This document shows positions 39,156-50,469 of a stretch of DNA of 64,000 nucleotides, piece by piece. Origin of the DNA: Ustilago trichophora (lineage: Eukaryota; Basidiomycota; Ustilaginomycetes; Ustilaginales; Ustilaginaceae). Each line of letters begins with the position of its first letter. Within the stretch, counting starts at the first letter, position 1. The position numbers were made by a program, and so were the translations under genes. Below the pieces are notes generated by a model. It was not told the origin of the DNA and searched no databases. It worked only from the letters and a program-made list of their open reading frames with translations. Location of the stretch: assembly GCA_900323505.1 (NCBI GenBank), contig OOIN01000004.1, positions 806,001 to 870,000 of the forward strand. Reading direction: 5' to 3'.

Positions 39156-42100
39156 ATGGCAGGGCGAGAGCTGCTACAGGTCCTCTTACCGGGGAATGCC
39201 TCCATTCTCTCGGCTTCCATTCCTTCGTCGGCCTCCACCACTGTACAGGACCTCATTATTGCTCTCCTCACAGATCTCACCAACGCCAGACATCTCACTG
39301 CAGCATTCGGATCGCATTTCCAGCCTTGGTCGTCTGCCACTACAAACGACTACGAGAGCTCGGAGAAGTGGCTCATAGATCACCAGGGTCAGCTGTGGGG
39401 CATCCAAGCCGTCCAAGTCACAGAACCAAATCACGAATGGAAGGAGGAGGAGCTCAGAGCGATCGGTGATGGTAAGTAGCCCTTGGAGTCTGGTCGTCCT
39501 TCCATCGTTAGCAGTCGAGACTGACCCTTCCCTCATTGCTAATGTCTCCATGCATGGGCAGGCCTCGTTCCCTTACAGAGCGGCGTATTCGCCTTCCTCC
39601 GCAGTCTCGCAGATGGCGCCAAATCGACAGAACAGAATGGCGAACCGCACCCAGCAGCCGACCTGTCCTCTCCAACAGCCTTCTCGGACTTCCTCCTTTC
39701 TTCGCATCTACATACGCCCCGACTTCGCTTAGTTTGTGGAGCACCAGGGCTCAGAGTGCGCCTCCGATTCGGCCATGTTCCTGAGATCTACGATGGATGG
39801 GACCAGAGGACACTCTTCCTTCCTGCCGATGCCACAAGTGCAGGTGCTACAGGCACTGGATCCACTGTTGTTGAAGCGGTAGAGGCCGTTTGCGAAGAAT
39901 TTGGCATCCGCAGAGTCGTCCTCCAAGGCAGCAAGTCGGCTCGCGTTGTCTACGCGTTGGCACCACTCCCTACAAGTTCCGCTTCTGCGCCCGCACCCAT
40001 GCCGCCTCCTGCTCCGCTTCCCGAAAGTGCATCTTTGCCACAATGGCTGCGTACCGCCGATACATCCGATCCTGGCCTCATGTTCACCATCAGTGCAAGT
40101 TGGCTTTCAAAGCTTGGAACGGTAGCGCAAGGTTTCTCCAAGCATGCCCGCCGTCAGGGATCCAATGGCATCACGCCTGCCATTGCTCCCACCGGAGAGT
40201 CTGGACAGCCGGCGCTCACTACGTCTCCGACCAAGCAGGCCGGCGCCAAGTCAGGAATGCTTGGTCTGTGGGGATCAGCAAGCGTAAGCAAGGCTACCGC
40301 TGCTCTGCTGCCTGCTGCCTTCTCGACAGCTGCAAAGAACGCTCCGCTTACGACGGGTGATGCTGAGCTCGATGCACTCTCTATGGAGCTCTCGTCCTCA
40401 CGGCTCTCTGGCGAAGGTGATGACGACGAGGCGGAAGGCACCCTGAAGGGAAGCAAGCCGGCGACACCCGCTCAGCCCAACGTGTCGCTGCCTGGTAAGA
40501 TGGCTGCAGGAGGAGATCTGCAACATGACGCTCACAGCGGCTCAGCAGCTGAAGGATCCGATGCAGCATGCATGAATATCCCAAAAGGTCGTCGGCATCA
40601 GACCCCATCGGCGACTGCTCGACTCAGCAGAATGTTTGAAGGCTGGATCGGAGGTGGTGGTGAGCCATCTTCGCCCTCGTCGCCTACCGTCGGCAGCAAC
40701 ATGGCAGAGATGCCCGAAACACCAACAAACCAGAACACTCGACGCGTGCCCGGTACTGTAGGTAGAAGCGGCAAGACCTTCAGCGTGAGCGGGCCGTTGG
40801 AGCTCGAGAGCGATAGCAGCAGCGTTGCGCGTTCGCCCTCCATCGGATCTCTAAGCCAGCTGTCTCCAGCGCCGGCAGACCTTGACAGCCCGGAGGAGCT
40901 GGCGACTCGCTTCGAAAGGCTAATGCAGGACCTGGGCATCAAGGGAACAAGTCGCTCAGCCATGCTAGCATTACCAGACGATCGAAAGCGTTTCCTGATC
41001 AGCCAGAATGAAGCGGCCAAGACGTCCACGCCATCCAAGTCACGGACATTGACAGCACAGCAAGGCGACAATCCCGTATCACCGACACTCAGCAGCACTT
41101 CCGAAACAATGGGTCGCAATCCTGTCATTCCTGCCGGCTGGTCCAACCGCTTCAGCATCTCGAGCATTGCTACGTGGGCAACGAGCGATACGCAAGGTTC
41201 TGGTACAGTTTCTGCCAAGGACTTCGACGGTGTCGCAAGTCCCCGTGCAAGCCTGTCTGGAGATGTGTCCAGTCAAGGCAGCGGTAGCACTCGTCCCACC
41301 ACAGTGATCTCCGAGACTGGTTCGCTAGGCTCCGTCAACTCGAAACCTCACAACCACGGCGAGCACACCAACACCATCAAGGCGAATCATACTGGCAGCA
41401 GCGCCGGTGTCACTGCCAGCCTCTGGAGCAGCTGGTGGGGCGGAGGCAGCACAATTGCTGGAAGTAGCGGACAACACGATCAAGGCGATGGAAATGAGAG
41501 AAGCGTAGCACTGGGCCATGTTTCCAAATTCAAGGATGGCAAATTGAGTCGCAAGGACCTCTTCAAGCACCTGCTCTCGCTGCGGGTGACTCTCAGCAGT
41601 GCCAAGCTCTCCTGGATCGATAGCTTCCTCCATTGCGATGGACTTGGAGCTCTAGAGCAGATCATGCGGGAAGAGACGGATGGCATCGTCAACGGCCTCA
41701 ACAACAAGAAGGCAAAGCAAGCCGAGCGTAAGGAAATGTCGGATGTCATCCTCCTCGAAGCGGTCAAGTGCTTGCGCACTCTCATGAACATTGAGCTTGG
41801 TTTCCAGAAAGTTCTCGAGCAGCCGAACCTGGTCAACTATATCGCTTTTGCATTGAGATCTCCCTCTTATAAGCTGCGACTCCAAGTTGCCGATGTGCTG
41901 GCAGCGCTGTGCGTGCTCTCGCTCGAAGATGGGCATCGATTGGTCTGCGGGGCGCTATCGGAGCTCAAAGCGGCGGCAGGCGAGCGCTTTCGCTTTGCCT
42001 TCTTGGTCGAGGACTTGAAGCCAAACGCTTCCAATGGCTCGCTCGGTGATGCCTGGAATACGTCGGCCGACCTCGACGATGCAGATGCAAGCGAGGCCAT

Positions 42101-43764
42101 CGAGTGGGAATACAAAGCGGCAGCGATGGTGCTTGTCAACGCCATCACCAACAGCCCGGAAGATCTCGAGGAGCGAATCTCGCTTCGTGACGAGTTTGCT
42201 CGCCGCGGTCTCAACGAAGTCCTCGTGTCGCTGCGATATATCGATCCGCCAGAAAGCCTCGCAACGCAGATCCAGGTGTATGTGGAAGAGAAGCAGGAGG
42301 ACCAGGACGAGCTGCACGATCGAGTTCTGACCTTGTCAGACCTGGACCGTGGCCACGATGCTATGTCGGATCTTGGCGAGGCCGGCGAGATTCTTCGTAG
42401 CGCGCAGGGTGCCCACGAAGATCTCTATCCGATCATGATCTCGATTCTGCGCCACACATCCAGCATCCTCGACCGTGACATTGACCACCAATTTAAGACG
42501 GATCTTCTCTTTGTGGTGGAGAAGTATGTTGAGCAATCGGTCCACGTAGCCGACTTTGACGAAGGCTGGAGGAGCTTCATGCGTTCTTACCTCGCCAACA
42601 TCCAGCATCTCGTAGGCAAACAGGCCATGATTAAGGCCAACAGGATGAGCGACACCAGCACGGTCCCGAGCAGCTTCATCGAGGAGCTTGAGGGTCTTCG
42701 AGCAAAGGTCGAGGAGCTCAGCGACGACAAGGCAAAACTCAGGACCAAGTTGAACGAGCAGACAGCCGAGGTGATCACGCTGCGAAGCCTGCCCGGTGCT
42801 GCTGCTCTTCGCAAAGATTCGTCCGAATCCGACAGCGCACCAGCAGGTACGCCGTCAACGCTGCCCAAGCGTGGAGACAAGGAGAGCTTTGCTGGTGTCA
42901 TCCAGCGCTTGGTGGCCAAGGAGAAGCAGGTCATCGAGCTGCAAGCGGAGCTTGACCGTTTGTCTTCCGCAGCACGTCCGAATGAGCGTACGGACGGCGA
43001 TGATCGCGCAAAGAAGGACCGACTGGAGCGCAACCGACAATGGACTAACCTCATGGATGAGATCGCGCGACACAAGGAGCAACTTGCAAGCAGCGAAGCC
43101 AACGTCGAGGCCAAGGAGCGAGAAATCAAGTATCTCAAACGTGCACTCGAGGCGGTGTATGGTCGCTTTCAGAATGGTATTGCCCAGGCACAGGAGGAAG
43201 CGGAAGCAAAGGACAAAGAGGAGGAAGCCAAAGCGGGCACTTCTGCAGCAAACTCTGAAATGGAGGCAGACATGATGGCCCGTCGCACTATCGAGGCGCT
43301 GAGCAAGAAGGACATGGAGATCTCGGAACTTCGTGCAGATGTGGCCAAATTGCAGGAGAGGGCACTCAAATCGATGGAAGACGCCAAATCGACAGAGCAG
43401 ACCGAAGCACTACAGAAACAGCTCAACGAGAAGGATCAGCAGAACGTCAAGCTGAAAGGCGAGATGGCCAAGTTGCAAGCCTTGTTGCTCCAACTTCAGA
43501 TTCAACCTGCCGATTCGGGTGGGGCAGGACTGGCGCGTGCTGCCACGGTACATCGCCAAGCGCCGAGGCCGCCCGGTCCACCTGCAATTCCGGGTGCAGG
43601 CCCTGCTATTGGTCCTGCTATTAGGGCTGCACCACTGCCTCCTCCGCAGGCTCCTGCTGGTCCTGTTGTAGGAACCTCTACGGCAAATGTCGCAAATCTG
43701 GCAAGTGCTGCAAGCATGAGTGCAGATCCTGCTCCGGTTTCGTCTGGCCCCTCACCTCCACCAC

Positions 43765-43797
<33 letters not shown>

Positions 43798-45965
43798 CGC
43801 CTGCCGGGCCAGGCTTCGCTGCTGCTGGGAGTGCAAACGGAGGAGGACCTCCTCCTCCCCCTCCTCCTCCACCACCACCTGCTCCAGGCATGCCCTTGAA
43901 TGGTGGCTTTGGTGGTGCCGCAGCTCCTCCGCCGCCCCCACCACCACCGCCGCCGGGACCGCCTGCAAGTGTGCTAGGAGGAGGTCCGCCGCCACCGCCC
44001 CCTCCCCCTCCACCAGGTGGAGCAGTTGGAGCGCCGCCTCCTCCACCGCCGCCCCCCGTCGGTATCGTCCCACCACCACCACCAGGTGCACCGGGTGCAC
44101 CCAAGCCGCCGTCTCTCCCCCTCATCCCAAAGAAGAAGCGCAAGGCATTGTTCTGGAACAAGATCCCTGCGCACTCGCTGGCACGCACCGTGTGGAACGA
44201 CTTGCCCGCACAGTCGGTCGACGTCAAGGGCGAAATCGAACGTCTCGACGAGCTTTTCGCTGTGGGCGGCAAGCCCGTTGCTGCAGTGCCCGATAATAAG
44301 CAGAACGGTTCCAAGGCTAAGCTTACCACATTGCTCGATCTCACCAGGGCGCAGAACGTCTCAATCGTGCTCACCAGGATCAAGGTGCCCTTCCCCGAGC
44401 TTCGCACTGCGCTTCTGCAATGCGACGATACGAAGCTCACTGTCGACAACCTCAAGAGCATCAAGTCGTGCTTGCCGACAACGGAAGAGCTCGAGCTGGT
44501 GCGCGACTACGATGGCGATGTCGGCGCGCTTAGCAAGGCTGATCAATTTTTCAAAGAGATGCTGGGTATCCCACGACTGTCGGAACGCCTGTCCTGCATG
44601 GTGTACATGCGCAAGTTTGAGCTCGATCTCGAAGAACTCAAACCGGATCTACGCATCCTAAAGCACGCAGTGGACGAGATCAATGGCAATGCCAAGTTCA
44701 AGTCAGTGCTGCACACGGTGTTGACGATTGGTAACGTGCTCAATTCGTCTACATTCAGAGGCGAGGCAGCCGGTTTTCAGCTGAGCGATCTGCTCAAGTT
44801 GAGGGACACGAAGCCATCACAGCCGACACCTGCCACTCCAACGCTGCTGCATTACTTGGTGCGAGTGCTCAACAAGACGGACAAGACACTCGTGGGCTTC
44901 CTCGACGATTGCTCACACGTCGAAGCGGCAGCACGCCTGTCGACCCAGTCCACCATGCAAACCATCACTGCGCTGATCACAGGCTACGATGCGGTACAAG
45001 AAGAGATGGCGGTGCTCCAACGCATCGGTATCTCTTCCCAAAGCGACCGCTTTGTCGACGTCACAGCCGAGTTCCTGCGCCAATCAAGCCCGCAGATCAA
45101 AGCACTCCAACTTGCGGGCACCACCGTGCAAGCCAGCCTTACGAAACTTCTCACCTACTTTGGCGAGGATCCGACCAACACGAAGCCGGAAGACTTTTTC
45201 GGCCTGGTCAGCAGTTTTGGTCAAGCGCTGATGCGGGCTGAAGAAGATACCTTGCAGGCGGACAGAAAGGCCGAGCTTGAAGAGCAGAAGAAGCAAAAGG
45301 CTGCCGATGGCTTTGGAAAGGGCAAGTTCGGGTTGCGAATCCCGCAGTTTGGACCGGAAGTGCGTGGCCCGCTGGCTTCAAATGCGAATCCAAAGGTGGT
45401 GGCAACGAATGCAGAAGAGCAGCTGGAAGCAACGGACCAGTTGAGCCCGGTCAACGAATCTACGCCCACTGCCTCACGCTTCCGTCCGCGATCTCCTGCT
45501 GCAGATTCTCCTTTGTCCGGCGACAGCAAAGCCTCCCCGGCCCAAGCAGACGCAGGCAGACGCAGCTACAGAGGCCGAGGCCAACTCGACGAAGCCATCA
45601 AGGAGCTACGCGCTGGTGCTGCGGGTCGCAAACTTGCCAACGCGTTTGGACGCGAATCAGCCAGTGCCTCGGCCACCCCTTCCCCCAGCAAATCTCGCAT
45701 CTTCGTTCGTCCCCCCATCGAAGACAACATCACCGCTGAGGAAGCCGAAGACGCAGAAGAAGAAGGAACTATCGGAAGGACTCGTTTCAGCCCAGGAACA
45801 CTGCGTGGTCAATCGGGCAGAGATTCGGTCTACGGTACACTTTCAGTTAATCCAAATAGTGGTACACTGAGCGGAAGGAAATCGTTACGGATCAAACAGA
45901 GTAACGCCAGGAGACCGCTCAGTAGGGTTTTCATCACGGGAGAACCGGTGAATCGCGACGATTAG
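39156..45965 (+). CDS. Diaphanous-related formin
   Basis: Two exons (39156-39471 and 39562-45965) with a 90-nt GT-AG intron give about 2,239 aa. Order: a Ser-rich N-terminal region; a GBD/FH3 armadillo-like region (about 750-1125, starting KLSRKDLFKHLLSLRV); coiled coils (about 1145-1420); FH1 with many polyproline runs of 7-16 Pro (about 1500-1625) for profilin-actin; FH2 (about 1630-2020, starting KKKRKALFWNKI) for actin nucleation and barbed-end capture; and a DAD-like tail near 2112 (LDEAIKELRAGAAGRK) for autoinhibition. Rho/Cdc42-type GTPases are expected to release it. It drives actin cables for polarity and cytokinesis. Smuts have two formins (Drf1, Srf1); which this is cannot be settled here. 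The true start may lie upstream. Confidence 0.93.
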
Positions 45966-46127
45966 CTTGCTGCTGAATCTCGGATGTACTTCTTACGACC
46001 TTGACGATGTAATGATACGAATGCACTCTACACGCCGCAATCACGATTTGCACACACACACACACACACAAAAGAGTGAACTTGAACTGTCTCTTGCTTT
46101 GTAAGAATGACCATTGTCTGCAAGAGA
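45966..46127. repeat. Convergent spacer with (CA)10 microsatellite
   Basis: The dinucleotide run is at 46051-46070, in the overlapping 3' regions of the formin (+) and glutathione reductase (-) genes. Confidence 0.85.
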
Positions 46128-47579
46128 TCAAGCCTTCTTAGTAGATGGTACCATAGTAACGACCTCTTCGGCACTGGTGGGATGAATAGCGCAGGTCTCT
46201 TGGAAGTCCTTGACGGTAGCACCCATCTTGACTGCCACAGCGAAACCTTGCAACATCTCATCTGCACCGAGACCGACAATGTGCAATCCGACAACCTTGT
46301 CCTCGGGTCCAACGACCATTTTGAATGCACTGGGAGCCTTGTGTTCCAACATACCGTAGTACATGGAGACGAACTTGGAGGTATGAATCTTGACATTGTC
46401 GTTGCCGAACTTCTCGATTGCCTCGGGCTCGCTCAGGCCAACAGTACCCGATGTCGGGTGAGAGAAGATGACCGTGGGGATATTGTCATAGTCCATATGG
46501 TCGTCCTTCAAGCTGGGATGGCCGTAGAGACGGTTGGACAGCTTTCGACCGGCAGCAATAGCAACGGGAGTCAAGAGAGCTTTGCCTTGGATATCACCAA
46601 TCGCAAAGAGGTTCTTAATGTTGGTCTCCTGGTACTTGTCAACGACAATGTTGCCGCCCTTGTCGAGTTCGACACCGACAGATTCGAGGCCAAGGTTGTC
46701 GGTGTTGGGTCGTCGACCGATCGCCCAGAGGAGGCAGTCGGCTTCGATGGTGTCACCCTTGTCAGTGTGGATGGTGAGGGGACCACCTCGCTCGCCAGTG
46801 ACCTTGGTGATGTTGGTCTGCTTGTGGACGTTGAGACCCGTCTTGGACATGTAGTCCTGCAGCGTTTCCGAGATGATGGGGTCAAAGGGGCGGAGGAAAG
46901 TATCGTGTCGAATGAGGAGGTGGGTCTCGGATCCCAGAGTGTTAAAGACACCAGCGAGCTCGACGGCAATGTAGCCCGCACCGACGACGACGACACGCTT
47001 GGGCTGTTCTTTCAGCTCAAAGAATCCATCACTGTTGATACCCAGCGAGGCACCGGGGATCTTGTCGTCGGAGGGGATGATAGGTCGACCACCGGTAGCG
47101 ATGACGATTCGATCTCCGGTGACCTTGTAGGTGCCTGCTTTGAAGGAGCCATCTTCACCTCGCATGGTCACCTCGACCTCGTTGGTGCCAGTGACCTTTC
47201 CGTGACCGGAAAGATACTCGACACCGTCCTTGTCAAGGTTGCGATCGTAGATGCCATTGAGCCTGCGAACATAGGCGTCGCGCTTCTCGGCAAAGTAGTT
47301 CCATGCGAAACCGGGAATCTTGGGCTTGTTGTCGACATCACCGAATCCATACTCGGGAGCCTCCTTGAGGTGCTCGGCCATATCAGCGGCGTGCCACATG
47401 AGCTTTTTGGGCACACAACCGACGTTGACGCAAGTACCACCGAGACGTCCATCTTCTTCGATGACACACACCTTCTTGCCGTATGCAGCGGCACGGCGCG
47501 AAACACCCATGGCACCCGAACCACCACCAATGACGACCATGTCATAGTGGTTCGAGCTGGGTTTCGGAAGAGGAGGCAT
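46128..47579 (-). CDS. GLR1: Glutathione reductase
   Basis: 483 aa from the only available ATG ([13 protein letters not shown]). FAD-binding [14 protein letters not shown] near the N-terminus, the redox-active disulfide in [18 protein letters not shown]-binding [16 protein letters not shown] with downstream [11 protein letters not shown] (Arg residues that select NADPH), the second FAD motif [17 protein letters not shown], and the dimer-interface catalytic HPTSAEE at the C-terminus are all present. It reduces glutathione disulfide with NADPH. The reading frame stays open for 83 codons upstream of this ATG and reads as a mitochondrial presequence, described separately; yeast Glr1 is likewise dual-located in cytosol and mitochondria. 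Confidence 0.96.
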   Translation of the reverse strand: MPPLPKPSSNHYDMVVIGGGSGAMGVSRRAAAYGKKVCVIEEDGRLGGTCVNVGCVPKKLMWHAADMAEHLKEAPEYGFGDVDNKPKIPGFAWNYFAEKRDAYVRRLNGIYDRNLDKDGVEYLSGHGKVTGTNEVEVTMRGEDGSFKAGTYKVTGDRIVIATGGRPIIPSDDKIPGASLGINSDGFFELKEQPKRVVVVGAGYIAVELAGVFNTLGSETHLLIRHDTFLRPFDPIISETLQDYMSKTGLNVHKQTNITKVTGERGGPLTIHTDKGDTIEADCLLWAIGRRPNTDNLGLESVGVELDKGGNIVVDKYQETNIKNLFAIGDIQGKALLTPVAIAAGRKLSNRLYGHPSLKDDHMDYDNIPTVIFSHPTSGTVGLSEPEAIEKFGNDNVKIHTSKFVSMYYGMLEHKAPSAFKMVVGPEDKVVGLHIVGLGADEMLQGFAVAVKMGATVKDFQETCAIHPTSAEEVVTMVPSTKKA

Positions 47580-47828
47580 CTTGACGGCGGTCGAGGTGGT
47601 AAAGGTTGCGGTTGGAGAGAGAAGATGCGTCGAAGTCTGCGAGAGACGGCTGGTAGCTGCAACAATCGCAGGTCGCGGAGAAGTAGGCGTCAGCTTGGAA
47701 GAGGCTGTGCTAGTCGTAGTATTGGAGTTGGTGGTAGAGAGGACGGAAAAAGCTCGCGAGGCACGCAGTACCCGCAGCGAAGTAGAGTTGGCTAGGAGGG
47801 ATATCTTGAACAACGACGTGGTAATCTC
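47580..47828 (-). other. AUG-less in-frame extension of GLR1 resembling a mitochondrial presequence
   Basis: After an in-frame TAA at 47829-47831 the GLR1 frame is open for 83 codons down to the ATG at 47579. After the first codon (GAG) there is no Asp or Glu in 82 residues, but there are eight Lys/Arg and many Ser/Thr (for example [15 protein letters not shown]). No ATG exists on this strand, in any frame, from 47580 to 48330. An ACG with A at -3 (47817-47819) or a TTG (47811-47813) are possible near-cognate starts; a far-upstream spliced exon is the alternative. Confidence 0.6.
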
Positions 47829-48440
47829 TTAAAACCTGGTCGGAAGGAACGATCAGGTTAGCAAAGAGAGGGAGGGAGAGGGGATAGAAGTTTATGTTTC
47901 GATTAAGGGAAGGGTAAGGATGGAAACAGAAAGGTATTATGCGAGAATGTTGAACAGAGACAAGTTGGACGATGACCGAATGGAGTCGCCGCAAAGCAGT
48001 CGAGGCACGAGCCACGCTCGTTTTGCTCCTTTCCCTGCTCAACCGCTGCAAAATCCCAAACAAGAAAGAAAGAAGACAGAAAAAGATCGCGCAACGAAAA
48101 AACAAAAAAAAAGGAAAAAAAAAAAGTAGCCGATGCGTCAGCACAACGCTCTGACGTCGTCTTTGGTGTAAAGCGGAGATACCACAGGAAGCGCTGAGCA
48201 AGGGTGACCACGGCAATAGATTCCTTCCTTGCTTGATGTTGCAGTTAGAGATGATCCTCCCCTCGTGTGTGTGCGTCGATCCAGGGTCCCCACAGCCGGA
48301 TCTTGGCTCCTGCAGCCCGCCGAATGGCTACATTTTCATTTCTCAAGTCTTCCTGATGTTTCCTTCACGGTCTTCTGGGGTATAAACGTTCATTCCATCT
48401 CATGAGAGTGATATATGTACAAGAGCCACTGAAACCCGGC
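47829..48440. promoter_or_regulatory. GLR1 upstream region
   Basis: Tandem spacer to the gene ending at 48441. The minus strand is pyrimidine-rich (A-rich plus-strand runs at 48060-48125), and there is a CTAAC/…CCAG pair at 47840-47865 that resembles a branch point and 3' splice site, so a 5' UTR intron is possible. Confidence 0.45.
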
Positions 48441-50129
48441 TTACTTCTTCTTGTTGGGCTTCATCCATCTCGGCAGTCTAAATTTGCGCTCTTTACCCGA
48501 TCCTTTGGTCGACGCCGTTCTTGTACTGCTGCTTGACGGATGTAAAGTGTATGAAGAGTGTCTTGACATCTCTGCTTGGCCCGCTGCTGCGCCTGCTCTT
48601 GGCACTTCGGGCGAGGTTGCGACGGATAGCAATGCCCGTGGACTCTGATCCTTTGTATTCCTGCCAACTGGGCTGCCCGCTTCATCGGAAAAGACATTTG
48701 CTCCTCTTGATCCGCTGGATTTTGCCGGGCCATCGTTGCCAAAGATGTTGAGTGTGGACAGGGTGCCACCGGAAGCTCTACGCTCAGGGAGGGCTGCACG
48801 GGCAAGGCGCAGTCGTGCTTCTTTGCGTGCGACAGCCCGATTGGGAGTAATGTCGATGATGTCGTCCGGATCGCTTCCTTCTGCATCCTCCTCATCCTCT
48901 TCCCCATCCTCTTCGTTATCATCGTCATCCTCAATCACCTGCCCAGCAGCAAGTTCAGCTGCGCCAGGAGAGCGAGAGTACATCCCTGAACGGGCGGACG
49001 CGCTGCGACTCATGCCTGCTGCTGCTGGCGAGCGCGTGCTTCGGACGCTCCCCTGCAAGTGCGCATGCGCTTGAGACGGGCCTTGTGGGGTTCTAGGGGC
49101 TGTCTGAAGGGTGCTTCCGTATCCACGTGGTGTAGATGGGCTAGTGCCGAGCAGAGGCCGATCGCTGGCATCATTACCGTCTGCGTCCTTGCGAGAGAGG
49201 TTCGAGATGGGCGATGCTAGGAGCATTCTTGCCTGTTCCAAGTCGTCTTGTTGCGTGTCTAGATTCTGAATAGATCGAGGGCTTCCCGCGAGTTCCTCCT
49301 CTTCATCCTCGCCATCAGAGGGATAAAGACTATGTGCATCCACCCCACGCTGATAATCGGGATCATCAGCTAGACCCCTCGCCCACCGCTTAGCTTCCAC
49401 TGGATTGCCGCCTGGCGGGATCTTTACTCCAACCACGGCGACATACAGGATCCACTCGAGCAAGGTAAATGCCATCTGTGCACCGACGAGGATCGGCATG
49501 GTCGGCTCGATGTGCTTGAACGCATCTGGCCAGTGCCAGTTCTCGGGAGTTAGGGTCAGGGTGAGGCTGGACCACGAAGATTGCAGTAGAGTCTGGCCGA
49601 GGATATCAGGTTTAGTCCGGGCTTGGAAAAGCAGGTTGGCGACAGAGACGTAAAAGAGAGTACTGAGGATGCTTACAGCAGCCACTGTGACGCCAAGCTG
49701 ACGGATACGTTTGCTGATGCCGATAATGGCATATGCGGAGGCGCGAGCGATGGAGAAGGCGATGACCGCTAGGACAATCTTGCGGCGCTCCCATGCGGCA
49801 TTGTCGACGTCCGCATTAGGGAACGGAGTTGTGGTGGTGGAGCTGTACATGATAGGATCGTGCGATGGCGTATCGCTGCCCGATGGAAGGGTCGTATCTG
49901 GTCCATTGTGCTTCGCTTCCTGGTTCAGGACGAGAATCCCGAGCGTGATCGAAAGCGCAATGTCGAGCGCAGATACGAGAGGGAGAAGGAAGAAGAGCCT
50001 CGGTCTGCTGGAGCGATATTCTGGCTCGAGCTCGTCAGGTACCGTGTTTGAGTCGTCGAGCGGCATAGAGGACGAGACGAGGATGTAGGACCCGGCTCGG
50101 GGAGGAGAGGGATGTGCGTTGGACGACAT
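48441..50129 (-). CDS. Multispanning membrane protein with long disordered tail, unknown function
   Basis: 562 aa, intronless; not recognised. Residues 45-70 (LFFLLPLVSALDIALSITLGILVL), 115-140, 148-172 and 215-240 are hydrophobic, giving four probable transmembrane helices in the first half. The second half is charged and low complexity: an acidic SDGEDEEEEL patch, Ser/Pro/Arg-rich stretches, a long Asp/Glu run (DDDDNEEDGEEDEEDAEGSD) and a strongly basic C-terminus (KERKFRLPRWMKPNKKK). The architecture suggests a cytosolic regulatory tail with many potential phosphosites on a small membrane domain. The final KKK is a possible ER-retrieval-like or lipid-binding end. No family name is justified. 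Confidence 0.7.
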   Translation of the reverse strand: MSSNAHPSPPRAGSYILVSSSMPLDDSNTVPDELEPEYRSSRPRLFFLLPLVSALDIALSITLGILVLNQEAKHNGPDTTLPSGSDTPSHDPIMYSSTTTTPFPNADVDNAAWERRKIVLAVIAFSIARASAYAIIGISKRIRQLGVTVAAVSILSTLFYVSVANLLFQARTKPDILGQTLLQSSWSSLTLTLTPENWHWPDAFKHIEPTMPILVGAQMAFTLLEWILYVAVVGVKIPPGGNPVEAKRWARGLADDPDYQRGVDAHSLYPSDGEDEEEELAGSPRSIQNLDTQQDDLEQARMLLASPISNLSRKDADGNDASDRPLLGTSPSTPRGYGSTLQTAPRTPQGPSQAHAHLQGSVRSTRSPAAAGMSRSASARSGMYSRSPGAAELAAGQVIEDDDDNEEDGEEDEEDAEGSDPDDIIDITPNRAVARKEARLRLARAALPERRASGGTLSTLNIFGNDGPAKSSGSRGANVFSDEAGSPVGRNTKDQSPRALLSVATSPEVPRAGAAAGQAEMSRHSSYTLHPSSSSTRTASTKGSGKERKFRLPRWMKPNKKK

Positions 50130-50469
50130 GTGGTATAAACGATTGGTGCTGGCTGCACTGCAGACTTGCTATGGAGGATGCATAGTCCACTGTCACGCAG
50201 ACTGGATGCAAATGAGGGTATGGCAATAAGGCAAAGGTAGAGATGGTGTCAATGCTCGGATTCAAGATTGCACCTTCAGGGGCTCCGTGTGCCAGCAAAG
50301 ACCTTTTCCCGAGACCAACACACATCCAAACTCGCGCGCTCTTAAATTCCGGCCCACAACGCGCTCCGCTGGCGCAGGGTCCAACCGAAATCCCCGCTCA
50401 ACACACAGCCCAAACACGACTTATTCACACATCATCATCAACGACTCTTGTTGACAGCTCCTCCCATTA
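50130..50469. promoter_or_regulatory. Spacer upstream of the 48441-50129 gene
   Basis: 340 bp holding the promoter of the unknown membrane-protein gene and the MRM2 3' UTR. No gene seen. Confidence 0.4.

Noticed and set aside
43502..44464. Gly-rich minus-strand frame of 320 codons
   Set aside because: It is the reverse complement of the polyproline FH1 region of the formin.
46107..47795. 562-codon open frame on the plus strand
   Set aside because: Antisense shadow of glutathione reductase with no recognisable motifs.
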